From Nitrospina sp. (GTDB lineage: Bacteria; Nitrospinota; Nitrospinia; Nitrospinales; JACRGP01): DNA of 64,000 nt. The stretch is from assembly GCA_024648695.1 (NCBI GenBank), contig JACAVV010000009.1, positions 104,843 through 168,842 of the forward strand. Reading direction: 5' to 3'. Every line of letters starts with the position of its first letter. Positions within the stretch are counted from its first letter, which is position 1. Of the stretch, positions 37,740-48,600 are shown one piece after another. A program made the position numbers and the translations under genes. The notes under the pieces are model-generated. The model was not told where the DNA came from. It made no database searches and saw nothing but the letters and a program-made list of their open reading frames with translations.

Positions 37740-39962
37740 TTAACCGAACAAATAGGAAAACTGGATCAATCCATAAATAACCAATATCCAGCCTGCAACC
37801 TTTTGTGCTAACAAGGCTTTGTTATTATGGAGTTCATCGTGAATTTTTAAAGTTTCAACTTCTACATAAGGTATGGGCGAACGGCGGAACCAGCCCGTGA
37901 TGCGTGCATTGTCGCCCAGCAGGTCCCGGCCCCGTAAGACACCAAACATAAACTCAAAGGTTTTATGTGGCAATTTTTGATCCAGAATAATGGGGCCGGT
38001 GTCGTCCTTAAGGATGTATTCCCCCGAGCCAAAAGGCTTTTTTTCTTCGACACCCAAAAGGGACCCGACCAGCTTGACCGGTTCTGGTTTGAAATCTGTT
38101 GCCGTCTTGTTTTTCATAATTTTTTCCACTTTGACCAAAGGAAACAAGTCATCATTTCCATACATCCCTTTCGCTCTTATTAAAAGAGCCAGCCCTGCCA
38201 TAACCAACAAGGGGCTCAACCACGCCGTTTTAATTGGAAAACAAAATAGAATAAAAAACAGCCCTAACAACATTCCGGGAGCCCACATTAGCCGGACTTG
38301 CTTTTTAACCGAAGCATCCACCTTTTCAGGAGGTGGATTCTTGACATAACAAATCAAATCCTCACCCAAATCAGACGCTTGCCCGGATAAATAATAAAAC
38401 CGCAGGGCCAACAAAGGATGCGTGGAAAGCGATTGAAAAAAGGTCGACCAGGGGTTTTCATTTTCCCATTTCACCCAATTCACCATGGATTGCCTTTGGG
38501 CTCCATCGTTAAAATGAGTCCAGGGAGAAACGGACAAATAGTTTGACGCTGTAAATGCCCTGGCCATAACCGGGTCCAAGATTCCAAAGGCTCCCACAGC
38601 TTCAAGGATCGTAGTCCTTCCATCTCCCTTGATTTCGCGTTCGGATACGGGTTTACTACAAACCCCGCACTTGTCTTCCCAAATTTGTTCCGGCAATAAG
38701 GCGGATTTGCAGGTTGCACACCACAATTGAGTGCGGGTTTGTCTATCAACTCCCCCCATCGCAAATGCTATTTTTCCAAGAGCAGTTACCAGGGCATTAG
38801 GATTTTTAGTAGCTTCAACCGCAAATTGATCTGCATGCAGTTCCCTGGCACGGGCAAACTTGATATTCATAAACTGGAACACAAAATAGGCTAAATGAAC
38901 AAAATAGGCCAACACAAACGACAAACGGCTGGGAACCTTACTATAGTCCTCCTTCCCGTAGTCACTGTCCGGCATGATGATCAACCAATGGTACAGGGCC
39001 GACAGCAAAAAGGGGATCATTTGAGAAGCCGTCATCAAAAAGAGCTCCTTGCTTTTAATGTGGCCTATTTCATGTGCCACCACCGCCTGAACTTCTTCTT
39101 CATCCAGCAAGTTCATCAAACCCTTGGTAAGAATCAATCGTGCGTTTTGATGATTTTTTCCATATGAAAACGCATTGGGAACCCCATCGGGAAGCAATCC
39201 GACCCTGGGAAAGGCCAAACCATCCTTGTCACAAACAGCGTTAATAAATTTGTTTAAATGCGGCGGCAAATCAGAGGTGCTAACCCAGTCGACAGAATAA
39301 AAATAGTCGACAGATTTATCCATCAGGTAAGTGGCTCCAAAAAATTGGACAATAGCGATAACTGCAAAAATTTCTATTCCCAGATATAAGGAAACCACTT
39401 TAAAATAAGTCAATAAGCCCAGAAATAAAAAAAGGGTTCCATAGGTTACCAAAAAGGGCATTTTTGCAAATTTTGATAGGTCCGGAAGCGGCGAGGCTTT
39501 TTGCCGTTTACTTTTGGATTTGCTTCCAGTTTTTTTGGAAATTGTCTTTTCTTCTAAAATGGATGAAGACGTAGCCCCTTGGGCAACTTTGATCCCCTTG
39601 GAAGATGACGATGCTCCGGTACCCGGGGCATTCTTAAAAACCACTTTACCCATAAGATTCAATTTTCCATCATCGAACCAAAGGCTTTTGGAAGCCTGAC
39701 ACCTATAAACAACCAGCTTCTCACCCAGCAATGGTAATTTGTGCATGGCCTTACCGGTTTTGGGACTTTTCAGGTCAGATTGAGTGACCTTGTTCAATGA
39801 CATTTTTAAAGCCTGAGCCAGGGAATCAGGTTGTCTGGAAAAGTTCAGCACCTTATTTTCCGGGAGTAGAATTCCCTTGCATTGCGGGCATTGGTCCAGT
39901 TCCACCCCTTGTTTGGTTTTGGCATGGCGTAAAGAAACGGTATTACACCTGGGACATTTCAT
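37740..39962 (-). CDS. M48-family membrane metalloprotease with zinc ribbons and C-terminal OB-like domain
   Basis: A 740-residue HtpX-like peptidase with extra domains. It opens with a zinc ribbon (CPRC and CPQCKG, residues about 3-30). After two membrane segments near residues 165-210 come the M48 motif HEIGHIKSKEL (about 293) and further hydrophobic helices. A second possible ribbon, CATCK...CGVCSKP, follows near residue 420. The C-terminal 130 residues (IILDQKLPHKTFEFMFG onward) look like a small beta domain of the OB/GIDE kind, ending in a hydrophobic segment. Start ATG 39962 with AAGG before it is preferred to the TTG at 39983. It may act in membrane-protein quality control; that is by family. 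Confidence 0.82.
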   Translation of the reverse strand: MKCPRCNTVSLRHAKTKQGVELDQCPQCKGILLPENKVLNFSRQPDSLAQALKMSLNKVTQSDLKSPKTGKAMHKLPLLGEKLVVYRCQASKSLWFDDGKLNLMGKVVFKNAPGTGASSSSKGIKVAQGATSSSILEEKTISKKTGSKSKSKRQKASPLPDLSKFAKMPFLVTYGTLFLFLGLLTYFKVVSLYLGIEIFAVIAIVQFFGATYLMDKSVDYFYSVDWVSTSDLPPHLNKFINAVCDKDGLAFPRVGLLPDGVPNAFSYGKNHQNARLILTKGLMNLLDEEEVQAVVAHEIGHIKSKELFLMTASQMIPFLLSALYHWLIIMPDSDYGKEDYSKVPSRLSFVLAYFVHLAYFVFQFMNIKFARARELHADQFAVEATKNPNALVTALGKIAFAMGGVDRQTRTQLWCATCKSALLPEQIWEDKCGVCSKPVSEREIKGDGRTTILEAVGAFGILDPVMARAFTASNYLSVSPWTHFNDGAQRQSMVNWVKWENENPWSTFFQSLSTHPLLALRFYYLSGQASDLGEDLICYVKNPPPEKVDASVKKQVRLMWAPGMLLGLFFILFCFPIKTAWLSPLLVMAGLALLIRAKGMYGNDDLFPLVKVEKIMKNKTATDFKPEPVKLVGSLLGVEEKKPFGSGEYILKDDTGPIILDQKLPHKTFEFMFGVLRGRDLLGDNARITGWFRRSPIPYVEVETLKIHDELHNNKALLAQKVAGWILVIYGLIQFSYLFG

Positions 39963-40323
39963 GGAAAACCTTAACCCATCCAATTTGGAATATTATTAAA
40001 TTAGAAATTTTCCAAACTAACAAAACTAGTGGAAAGAAACGATACATTCAGAAATCCTGGCATTCGAAACTTCCAAAGGACTTTTTAAGTTTTTAATATT
40101 ATAGTATAAGGTGAACTTTTACAAAGAGATTCAGCATTTTAATTTTTTCTATTCAGTTGTTTTTAAAAAAGAAAAACGTCCGCAATGTCTAAATGGTTTC
40201 GGTTAAATTTACTAATAATAAGGTAAGGAAAAAGGCCGCATCCATTCGTAATGGTTTCGGCCAAATTCGAAGGTTTACTTAAAAATTGAAACCTCTTAAA
40301 ATGCTTCAAATTCTTACAAAGGC
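39963..40323. other. Divergent intergenic region with a hairpin
   Basis: About 360 AT-rich bases between the M48 protease and the GGDEF-EAL gene, with no open frame. At 40234-40262 a two-tier hairpin is visible (GGCCG, then CCATT, paired with AATGG and CGGCC). Its right arm repeats a short AATGGTTTCGG word that is also present 60 bases earlier. It may be part of a 5' leader of the GGDEF-EAL gene. Confidence 0.4.
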
Positions 40324-42462
40324 ATGGAGACTATAAAGCTAATGGATGTTGAATCCAAAATAGATTTATTAAAAAAAGTCGATTTCCTGGGATTTTTCCA
40401 TGAATCCACCCTGGAACGCATCGCAGAGGAAAGCCGGGAAATTCTCCTTTCGGCCGGTGATATTCTTTTTAATGAAGGGGATTCAGGCTCCACAATGTAC
40501 ATCATTCTTGCCGGACAAATTGAAATATATAAGGACGAGACCCCCATAAATGCTCTCGGCCCAGGAAACTATGTGGGAGAAATGGCTCTCATTGAATCGC
40601 AAATCCGCTCTGCCAGTATTCGCGCCTTGACCCCATGCAGTTTGTTGGAAATCAATGATGATCAATTCAAAAAATATTTTGCCTCCCAACCGCAATCCTT
40701 ACTGGCCATCATGAAAACCCTTTTGGCTCGAGGCCGAAAGTCACAGGCCGCCGAAAAGCCCAAGCCAAAAGTGGAGGACAGCCCGGAAAAACTGGTGCTT
40801 CCTTTGGAAAGTATTCTCGATGAAACGTCCAACGAAATATATCTTTTCGATCCCATTTTTTTAAAATTTACACACGTCAATACGGGAGGGCGTCAAAACC
40901 TGGGATATAGCCTCGATGAATTGAAAGAAATGACCCCCCTGGACATCGCTCCAGAATTTACTGAAGATGAATTTGAAAGCCTGATCCGTCCCCTAAGAAA
41001 GGGAACCAAAGCCATCCTCGTTATAGAAACCGAGTTCCAGCGAAAAAACGGGAGCCAGTATCCGGTCGAAATCCGACTTCAACTTTCTCACACCAAGGAA
41101 ACCCTTCTTTTTCTGGCAACGGTCCAGAATATTTCTGAAAGAAAACAGTTTGAAGCCACCATCAAGCAAATGGCTTACTATGATCCCTTAACCGGTCTCC
41201 CTAATCGCAACCTTCTTAACGACAGAATCGCTTTGGCCCTCAATCAGGCCCATCGCAACAAGGACCTGGTTGCAGTAATGTTTCTGGACCTAGATAATTT
41301 TAAAATGATCAATGATTCCATGGGACACGAAGCGGGCGACATTTTATTGAAATCCGTGGCGCAACGTCTCATTGGTTGTCTTAGAAAGGTAGACACGGTA
41401 TCACGAATGGGGGGCGACGAGTTTATCATCCTCGCTTGCGGACTCAAAAACGCGAAAGACGCCAGCGTCCTGGCCCAAAAAATCCTGAATACCTTTAAGT
41501 CTCCTATCATGATTAAAAAATCTGAAGTTCATATTGGTACAAGTATTGGTATTGCATTGTTTCCCAGCGATGGACAGGAAGCCCATACCTTGCTTAAAAA
41601 TGCCGACATGGCCATGTATCGGGCAAAAGAGGACGGAAAAAATAATTTTCAAATGTACACCCAGGGTATGCACGCAAGGGCGCAAGAACGTATTGCCCTG
41701 GAAAAAAACCTGAGAAGGGCTCTGGAACAAAAAGAATTCACCATGTACTATCAACCCAAGATCCATTTGGAATCGGGGAAAGTAACAGGAATGGAGGCCC
41801 TGCTGAGATGGATTGATCCCGAACTGGGTTTGGTAACGCCTCAGGAGTTCATCCCTGTAGCCGAAGAAACACGATTGATTATACCGTTAGGAGAGTGGAT
41901 TCTTGGCGAATGCTGTCAACAAATAAAAAACTGGAATGCCCTAGGTTTCGATGATATTAACATCGCAGTAAATATTTCTGTTTTGCAATTCAACCAACCC
42001 AATCTTTTAAAACTCATTCAAAACACAATTGCGGAAAAGGGTATCAACCCTAAAAACCTCGAACTTGAAATCACCGAAACGCTCTTGCTCAAAGACAACG
42101 CCACCACCATCGCGACTCTTGATGCTCTCGACAAATTGGGCGTGAGTCTGACCATCGATGACTTTGGAACCGGCTATTCCTCTTTGAGTTATTTAAACAG
42201 CATGCCTATCAAATCCATTAAAATCGACCAGTCCTTTATTCAAAAATTCAAGGATGGCGGACCTAATTTGGCCATCACCAAAACCATTGTGGCCATGGGA
42301 AAAAACCTGGGACTGAAAGTGATTGCTGAGGGCATTGAAACTGAAGATCAAAAAGATTTTCTGGTATCCCTGGGATGTCATGAAGGGCAAGGCTATTTAT
42401 TCAGTCGACCTCTGGAAATTGAGCAGGCAACCAGGTTTTTAATTGATATCAACAGATCCTGA
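40324..42462 (+). CDS. Cyclic nucleotide-binding / PAS / GGDEF / EAL signalling protein
   Basis: A 712-residue cytoplasmic regulator of cyclic-di-GMP. Domains in order: a cNMP-binding domain (about 15-130, with the GSTMYIILAGQIEIY and GEMALIESQIRSASIRA segments), a PAS domain (about 160-280), a GGDEF domain with intact GGDEF near residue 362 (predicted diguanylate cyclase) and an EAL domain with GMEALLRW near 490 and DDFGTGYSSLSYL near 615 (predicted phosphodiesterase). Both catalytic motifs appear intact, so which activity dominates is not predictable. The binding domain may sense cAMP or another ligand. Nothing beside it points to a specific output. Confidence 0.92.
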   Translation: METIKLMDVESKIDLLKKVDFLGFFHESTLERIAEESREILLSAGDILFNEGDSGSTMYIILAGQIEIYKDETPINALGPGNYVGEMALIESQIRSASIRALTPCSLLEINDDQFKKYFASQPQSLLAIMKTLLARGRKSQAAEKPKPKVEDSPEKLVLPLESILDETSNEIYLFDPIFLKFTHVNTGGRQNLGYSLDELKEMTPLDIAPEFTEDEFESLIRPLRKGTKAILVIETEFQRKNGSQYPVEIRLQLSHTKETLLFLATVQNISERKQFEATIKQMAYYDPLTGLPNRNLLNDRIALALNQAHRNKDLVAVMFLDLDNFKMINDSMGHEAGDILLKSVAQRLIGCLRKVDTVSRMGGDEFIILACGLKNAKDASVLAQKILNTFKSPIMIKKSEVHIGTSIGIALFPSDGQEAHTLLKNADMAMYRAKEDGKNNFQMYTQGMHARAQERIALEKNLRRALEQKEFTMYYQPKIHLESGKVTGMEALLRWIDPELGLVTPQEFIPVAEETRLIIPLGEWILGECCQQIKNWNALGFDDINIAVNISVLQFNQPNLLKLIQNTIAEKGINPKNLELEITETLLLKDNATTIATLDALDKLGVSLTIDDFGTGYSSLSYLNSMPIKSIKIDQSFIQKFKDGGPNLAITKTIVAMGKNLGLKVIAEGIETEDQKDFLVSLGCHEGQGYLFSRPLEIEQATRFLIDINRS

Positions 42463-42504
42463 AAATTGAAATCACTGGGATATGTCTTTTAATCTTAAAA
42501 AAAA

Positions 42505-42579
42505 CGCGGAATTAATTCACCACCATATGTGAGGGATGCGGGCCCTATTGCCCTGGGTGATGGTAAAATCAATTCCGCG
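42505..42579 (-). terminator. Long structured rho-independent terminator after the DUF547 gene
   Basis: CGCGGAATT (42505-42513) pairs with AATTCCGCG (42571-42579); an inner TCACC (42517-42521) pairs with GGTGA (42556-42560), and the loop has a further GGGC/GCCC fold. On the minus strand it is followed at once by a run of eight T (the A-run at 42497-42504). It ends the DUF547 transcript and may also stop the convergent GGDEF-EAL gene. Confidence 0.8.
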
Positions 42580-42623
42580 CTTGACTATAATTATAAAATA
42601 AGCATTGGATATTTTCTATAGTT

Positions 42624-43445
42624 TTAAGATTTTATTTCATTCAAATCCCAATCGTAGTCAATATATTTAACTTTGACATCGGATCCTTGCAGAGCCGCCT
42701 GATCTTTAGAAGGAGCGTAATGTTTCACGAAAGACAGAACGCCCCCCTGGGATTCAAAATCTTCCTCGAACCAATCGAATATGTGGGACAAATAAACGTT
42801 CCTGCCCTCTACCCTGAGACCTTTTCCCGGATTAGCAAGGAATAGCGAGGCCTGATCATCAAGTTGCGCGTCTAGATTATTCGAAGTGTAGGCTTCTTTT
42901 CTAAGGTCGGGACAACTTACTGAAGCACAAACGATAGCAAGATGAATACGCGGTTCGCCCATTTTTCTCAAAATTTTATGTTCTATTTCATCCAGCGATC
43001 GTTCCTTGCCTCCAACGAAACCCACCGGACGTTTCCAGACAGAGGTGAACAAACTTCCAACATCCTTGATACTTTGCACAGGATAATGGTCCACCACCAT
43101 CTTCACCGCGAAAACGTTGTAGGTGTTGATCCAGAACGCCAGTTTTTCCTTATGCCCGTTCAGGGAATCGGGAGAGAAGTTTTTCAGTGCATTAATGATC
43201 TTGCCAAATTTCGGATCGACCTTCATTCCTTTATAGTCAACGGCATTCAATCGAACGCCAGCCAGGGTCGTTGTGGACACATGCTTTTTCAGCAATTGAT
43301 CCCAACCCGAAAAATCGAACGCACTGACTGGAGATACCAACAAGAAAAAAGCGATGGCTACGAGTCCGGATTTAAATCCAGCTGAGTCCCATTGAACCCG
43401 CGCTGACCTGTAATTCATTAATTTGTTTTCAAGAACTACTTGCAT
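42624..43445 (-). CDS. DUF547 family exported protein
   Basis: A 273-residue exported protein. A signal peptide sits at residues about 30-45 (LVAIAFFLLVSPVSAF) after a long positive leader. The mature part is a DUF547 domain: EKLAFWINTYNVFAVKMV, IHLAIVCASVSCPDLR and the DDQASLFLANPG helix are typical. DUF547 members are of unknown activity, and the paired conserved residues suggest a papain-like or related hydrolase fold in the literature; I do not claim a reaction. ATG 43445 is chosen because AAGGG lies at a proper distance; ATG 43451 is an alternative. A long hairpin terminator follows. Confidence 0.82.
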   Translation of the reverse strand: MQVVLENKLMNYRSARVQWDSAGFKSGLVAIAFFLLVSPVSAFDFSGWDQLLKKHVSTTTLAGVRLNAVDYKGMKVDPKFGKIINALKNFSPDSLNGHKEKLAFWINTYNVFAVKMVVDHYPVQSIKDVGSLFTSVWKRPVGFVGGKERSLDEIEHKILRKMGEPRIHLAIVCASVSCPDLRKEAYTSNNLDAQLDDQASLFLANPGKGLRVEGRNVYLSHIFDWFEEDFESQGGVLSFVKHYAPSKDQAALQGSDVKVKYIDYDWDLNEIKS

Positions 43446-43558
43446 CCTCATTACCCTTCCCAATAAAATAATAAAAACCTTCGTTTACCATTTGGTCTTT
43501 CATACCACCTAAACCTTACACGGATTCATAAAAATGATTCTTCACCTGAAGCTCCCCC

Positions 43559-44407
43559 ATGAATAAGCTTTACATTTCCGATCTCGACGGCACTTTACTC
43601 ACGCCGGAAAGCACTCTACCCCCTTCTGCAATGAAACGATTGAACTATTTAATCGGACGCGGATTGAAATTCACAATCGCCACCGCCAGAAATTACGACT
43701 CGGTACACCCTATTCTCTCCGGACTCGACTTCAAATTTCCAGTGATTTTATTCAACGGTGTCTATCTCACGGATTTCCACACAGGAAAGAATATCTCGGA
43801 CTCACACTTTCTCCATCAAGACCTCATGGATCGCATGATCGACCCCATTCTTGAACAGGGATTGGACCCCTTTGTATATACCTACGGAGAAAAGCACCAG
43901 GTCCTGTATCGCAACATTAATAATGCGGGAGCGCAGGCTTATTTCGACAGCCTGGCTGGCGCAGGTCGCTTGCAGTTCACTGAAAATTACCATTGGCATC
44001 CGGACCATGACATCTCCGGTTTGTTACTGATTGACCAGAAACAAGCCCTGCAACCTGTGTACGAGCATTTCAGCGAAAAATTCCACTCCGACATCAGCAT
44101 GTACTTCGCAGAGGATATTTACCATTCGGGTTTCTTTTGGCTCCAGATTTTTCACCGCCACGCCAACAAAGGGAATATGGTCAAATACCTTGCCAAACAC
44201 CTTAACATCCCCTTGTCGGATGTTGTCGTGTTTGGCGATTATCTAAACGACCTGGACATGTTTGAAATAGCAGGACACTCGGTCGCCGTCGCAAATGCCC
44301 TTCCGGAAATCAAACAAGCCGCCAAAGAAGTCATAGGCAGTAACCAGGAATTTGCAGTGATTGATTTCCTGGAAAATCGGGGCTTTGGAAAACTGGACGG
44401 AATTTAA
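43559..44407 (+). CDS. HAD superfamily hydrolase, Cof type
   Basis: A 282-residue phosphatase of the Cof-type HAD group. The first catalytic motif DLDGTLL has nucleophile D8 and acid D10; the fourth is GDYLNDLDMF near residue 220. The insert between them is the large C2 cap typical of sugar- and flavin-phosphate phosphatases. The ending AVANALPEIKQAAKEV is characteristic. The substrate is not known. Confidence 0.9.
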   Translation: MNKLYISDLDGTLLTPESTLPPSAMKRLNYLIGRGLKFTIATARNYDSVHPILSGLDFKFPVILFNGVYLTDFHTGKNISDSHFLHQDLMDRMIDPILEQGLDPFVYTYGEKHQVLYRNINNAGAQAYFDSLAGAGRLQFTENYHWHPDHDISGLLLIDQKQALQPVYEHFSEKFHSDISMYFAEDIYHSGFFWLQIFHRHANKGNMVKYLAKHLNIPLSDVVVFGDYLNDLDMFEIAGHSVAVANALPEIKQAAKEVIGSNQEFAVIDFLENRGFGKLDGI

Positions 44408-44502
44408 TGCCAAAACAGAAAATATTAGGTAGAATAAAAAGTAATACTAAATTTCCTCAATCCACAGAAAAATTAATTGTTTGATATATAGGAATAAGGT
44501 TC

Positions 44503-45144
44503 ATGTCTGAAAAACAACCCGAAGAAGCAGAAAACACTATATTCGAGCGTGATAAAACCGCCAAAGGACCCGAAGTCCAGGCTCCCGATCCTTCAAAAAT
44601 AAAAGTACCGTTAAAAAAACCGCGAAAAGTCTTTGTACCGAAGAAGGTGAAGTACAAATCGGACAAACCTATGGAGTATCGGGTCCGGCATATTCGCGTA
44701 TCGTCTACGGAAGCCGCTCAATTGTTCCGACAAAGCATTCTCGATTTTCAAAAGGAATTGGCAGATCAGCCTACCGACGATCCGGATAAAGAATTTGAAG
44801 ACCGCACCAAGGTGGAAAATTTTTTCGCTCGCGTCGCCAAAAAATACAGCACCTGTCCGAGCAAAGGACTGGGTGGCGAGTTAGGATGGATCTCCAAAAA
44901 CATGGAAACCCAGGATGACCGAATCGATCAACAATTGATCGACGCCGTAATGGAAACAGAGAAATTTGTCATTCCTGAGCCGGTGAAAACCACACTGGGC
45001 GTGCACATTATTTTGAATTGCGAAAGCCGTATTGACAAGAGCGCTGAGAAAAAATCACAGGAACCCGCGATGGACCCGCGCTACGAAGCCATGATGGCCC
45101 GCCCGGATGCCCAGGCACCGACACGCAAAGACATCCCGACCTGA
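44503..45144 (+). CDS. PpiC-type (parvulin) peptidyl-prolyl isomerase
   Basis: A 213-residue protein with a rotamase domain of the parvulin family in residues about 60-175: VRHIRVS at the start, CPSKGLGGELGWIS in the middle and TTLGVHIILNCE at the end. The N-terminal 55 residues are lysine- and proline-rich, and the tail is polar; there is no signal peptide, so it is predicted cytoplasmic, which is less common than the periplasmic PpiC/SurA kind. It is convergent with the giant-protein gene, with a gap of only two bases. A role in folding the neighbouring giant proteins would be tempting but is not supported, since it seems not to be exported. Confidence 0.82.
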   Translation: MSEKQPEEAENTIFERDKTAKGPEVQAPDPSKIKVPLKKPRKVFVPKKVKYKSDKPMEYRVRHIRVSSTEAAQLFRQSILDFQKELADQPTDDPDKEFEDRTKVENFFARVAKKYSTCPSKGLGGELGWISKNMETQDDRIDQQLIDAVMETEKFVIPEPVKTTLGVHIILNCESRIDKSAEKKSQEPAMDPRYEAMMARPDAQAPTRKDIPT

Positions 45145-45146
45145 GC

Positions 45147-45629
45147 CTAATTCAAACCGCTGAAATTGGGTGTGTGAAGGGCTTGGGAGTCCTGATTGTC
45201 GCCGATGAACTCCATGGCGAATCCGGTGGAGGTGTCCTGGACGACTACGGCTCCCCAAAACTGGAGCTGGGTGATGTCCGGATAGCCGCGCCCCTTACTG
45301 TCTCCGTTACCTAGCAAATGGTTGGGATCGGATGCGATGGGTGAAAATAACAACTGTCCGTGCCTGCTGGATTCAGGATCGGTGATGACAAACTTACTGT
45401 CTTCCAATCCAAAGGGATTGATGAAGGGATGGTTGCTGTGTACCACAAAAACTTTTTGGGTTTCTCCGGAATTGACGGTGAAGGCCAATGCACTGTTCAC
45501 CAAAGTTCCCGAACTGGTCACCGCTTGCGCCCTGACACCGACCCTGGAGCTTAAATCCTGCAGGGAGGGATGGGACACGCCTATGAAGGTATAGGTAGCG
45601 CCGTCAGCCTGCCAATAGGGCGACACGAC
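45147..45629 (-). other. Shared 160-residue C-terminal domain, copy in the 2497-residue protein
   Basis: Begins at VVSPYWQAD and ends in FSGLN just before the stop. It aligns without gaps over 160 residues with the C-termini of the two neighbouring giant proteins; with the 2090-residue protein I count by eye about 97 identities of 160. The block WGAVVVQ...TSTGFAMEFIGD is best preserved. I know no family for it. Confidence 0.9.
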
Positions 45630-48600
45630 AACCTCACCGGGTTCGAGGGGAAGTGGGGTCAATACGCCAGTGCTGTCCAACAGGGTGTAGGTGTGTTCTG
45701 TGTTGGTGCCAAGTGTTGCCTGAAATGGATTCGACAAGGTCACTACAAATGTTTCATCGCTTTCTGGGAACCCGTCATCGATTACGGTGATCGTTATGTC
45801 CTGGGTCGTGGTGGAAGCAGGAAACGTTAACGTTCCAGCGACCAATAAGTAGTCGGTACCTCCAGTTGCGCTCCCACCAGTCACCGCATAATCAACGGTT
45901 ACGATGGAGGAGAAACTGTTGGATAAGGAAACAGGAATTGTTACTTCGGTTTCAGATTCCGATCCGTTCGAACTGGAACTGTCAAATCCCACAGACGGAT
46001 CGCCGTCGTCGTCGATAATGGTGAAGGTATGAACGGTGGTCGATGCCAGGTTTCCATTGGATAAGGTGAGGATCACCGTTTCGTCACTTTCATCAAGGGT
46101 ATCGTCTATAAGAGTAACGGTAATATTTTGTGTGGTGGTACCCGGATCAAAGGTCAGGGTGCCAGCGCTTAATGTGAAATCGGTTCCGCCCGAGGTGGCG
46201 GTTCCGCCTGTCACGGCGTAGTCCACCGTAACCGTATCCGAGGCTGAAGAACTGCTTAAGGTTATGGGAATGATGGCTTCTGCAAGCGATTCCAATCCAC
46301 TTGAACTGCTAAGATCAAATCCCACCAAAGGTTCCGATTCATTATCGGCGATCGTGTAGGTATGCACGGTGTTGGTTCCCAAACTCACATCGACGGGAGA
46401 CGACAAGGTGATTTCGATGGTTTCATCGCCTTCATGCAGATTGTCGTCAACCACGGTGATGAGAATGGACTTCGTTTTGGTTCCTGCTGAGAAGGTCAAA
46501 GTTCCTTCGGTAATCGTGTAGTCGGTTCCACCACTTGCGGCGCTACCACCCGTCACGGCATAATCCACCGAACTGGTTCCATTGGCCTGGGTCAGGGATA
46601 CGGAAAGATTCACTGCCGTGCTGGATTCATCCCCCGTACTAGAGGTCGAATCAAAAGCCAGGATCGCCGAGGGATTGGTATAAAATTCCGATCCGCTCAC
46701 TCCACTAAAGTCCAAAGTACTGGTAGACCCTTCTAAAAAGTCGTCATCAGCGCCCAAATCCAGGGCGGTGTTGACCACCAGGCCACCGTTTAACGCTGTC
46801 ACGTTCAACCCGGTGGAACCTGCGTCCATAACTCCGCCGCTTTCAGAGCTAATACTTACTGCGGTATCGGAAGAGCTGGTGGTGGTCACGCCGGCAAAGG
46901 TAATCGATTCATCGGCGCTCAAAGTAACCGTGGAATCGCCAGCGTCGAAGACCGTTCCATCCGCCATAATGATAGCTCCGCCGGTACCCGCATCAGAGTT
47001 TTTATCAGAATCCGCCTCCACTCGAATAGCGCCGGTTCCGGTCATACCGCCATTTGCGGTAAATTGAATATCATTATCCGATTCCAGAGTAATTGTAGAA
47101 CCCGTGACCGCATTATTTATATTTAGTGTAGAGGTGTTGCATTGCAGATCAACCACAATACTGCCGCCGGTTACCGTTTCCAGAGAAATATCGCCACAAC
47201 CTGCCTTGGTCTTTCCTGTACCCGAAAGTAACTTAACGGAGACATTGCCTGTACCCGTAACCAGACTGGTGTCCGCATTCATGGCTATTTCGGCGTTGCC
47301 GGAATCCCGATCACTATCGACCACACCTTCTGCCAGGTTTTCGTTGGCAATGATGCTGAGCGAGGCGTTATCCGTGTTGATGTTCGCATTGATCAATACA
47401 CTCCGTCCTGCCTGCAGGGTCAAACCGCCGCCATCGCCTTCGGTATTGTCTACCATGATGGGATCGGAAACGGTGATATCATTATTCGCCTGAATGGTCA
47501 CATCGGTTGGCGTCGATAACAAACTGGCCAGGTCTTCATTAGACAGAGTGATATCGCCGCCTTGCTGAACTTCAAAAACTGCGTTTGCCACCGGTTCCGA
47601 ATCGGGACCGAACACATACACCGCGCCACAATCATTGGTACAGGTAAGCCCTACCCCGTTATCCTGAATCGCGCCCACCGCCAGGCGCGTACCATCCAAA
47701 GAAACCGACTGACCGAAACTTGCAAAATCATCCAGGAAAATATTGAGGTTGCCATTATCCAGATAACCGTCACCGATGATCTTGTCGAGAGTCCCTCCAG
47801 AAAAGGAGGTGTCGGTGAAGGAATATAGATGGACCGCACCACAACCGATGCCACAATTGCCGTTAGAACCGTCGTCTCCCGAAACCCCAATGGCCAAACG
47901 CATATCCTCCAGAGATACGGAACGACCCAAACCATCGTTATCATCCAGAGTCACGTCGATATTTTTTCCGGCAATAAAATTTCCGCCGATGATTCCTTCC
48001 TGATTGCCGCTGGCAAACAGGCTGTCACTAAAGGTGTACATATAAACCGCGCCGCACCCACTACAAGTGTTTCCAGACCCATCGTCTCCCGTCGCCCCTA
48101 TGACCAGGCTGTTTCCATCCAGAGAAACCGAAACACCAAAGTTATCACTATTATCCAGAGTCAGGTTGATGTCTTTAGATCCCGTATAACCGTCGCCAAT
48201 GATACCTTCCAAGTTTGCACCGGAAAAGGTGTTATCGCTGAAACTATACAGATACACTGCACCGCAATCGGTGTCACAGGTTCCGGAAGACCCGTCATCG
48301 TTCACCGCACCAATGACCAAACGCGTATCGTCCAGCGAAACGGAACGGCCAAAACCGTCGGAATCACTCAGCGACACATCAACATTTTTATCACCCGTAT
48401 AACCATCCCCGATAATTCCTTCCAAAGTGCCACCAGAAAAAACACCATCGCTGAAACTATACAGATACACCGCGCCACAATCGGTCGTGCAGGTTCCCTC
48501 GTCGCCATCGTCATTTACAGCTCCCACCGCCAGCCGGGTTTCATCGAGAGAAAGCGACTGACCAAACCGGTCGATATCGTCCAGAGTCACGTCAATATTT

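Noticed and set aside
44503-45144. Chaperone for the giant secreted proteins
   Set aside because: The PPIase has no signal peptide and is convergent with, not co-transcribed with, the giant genes.
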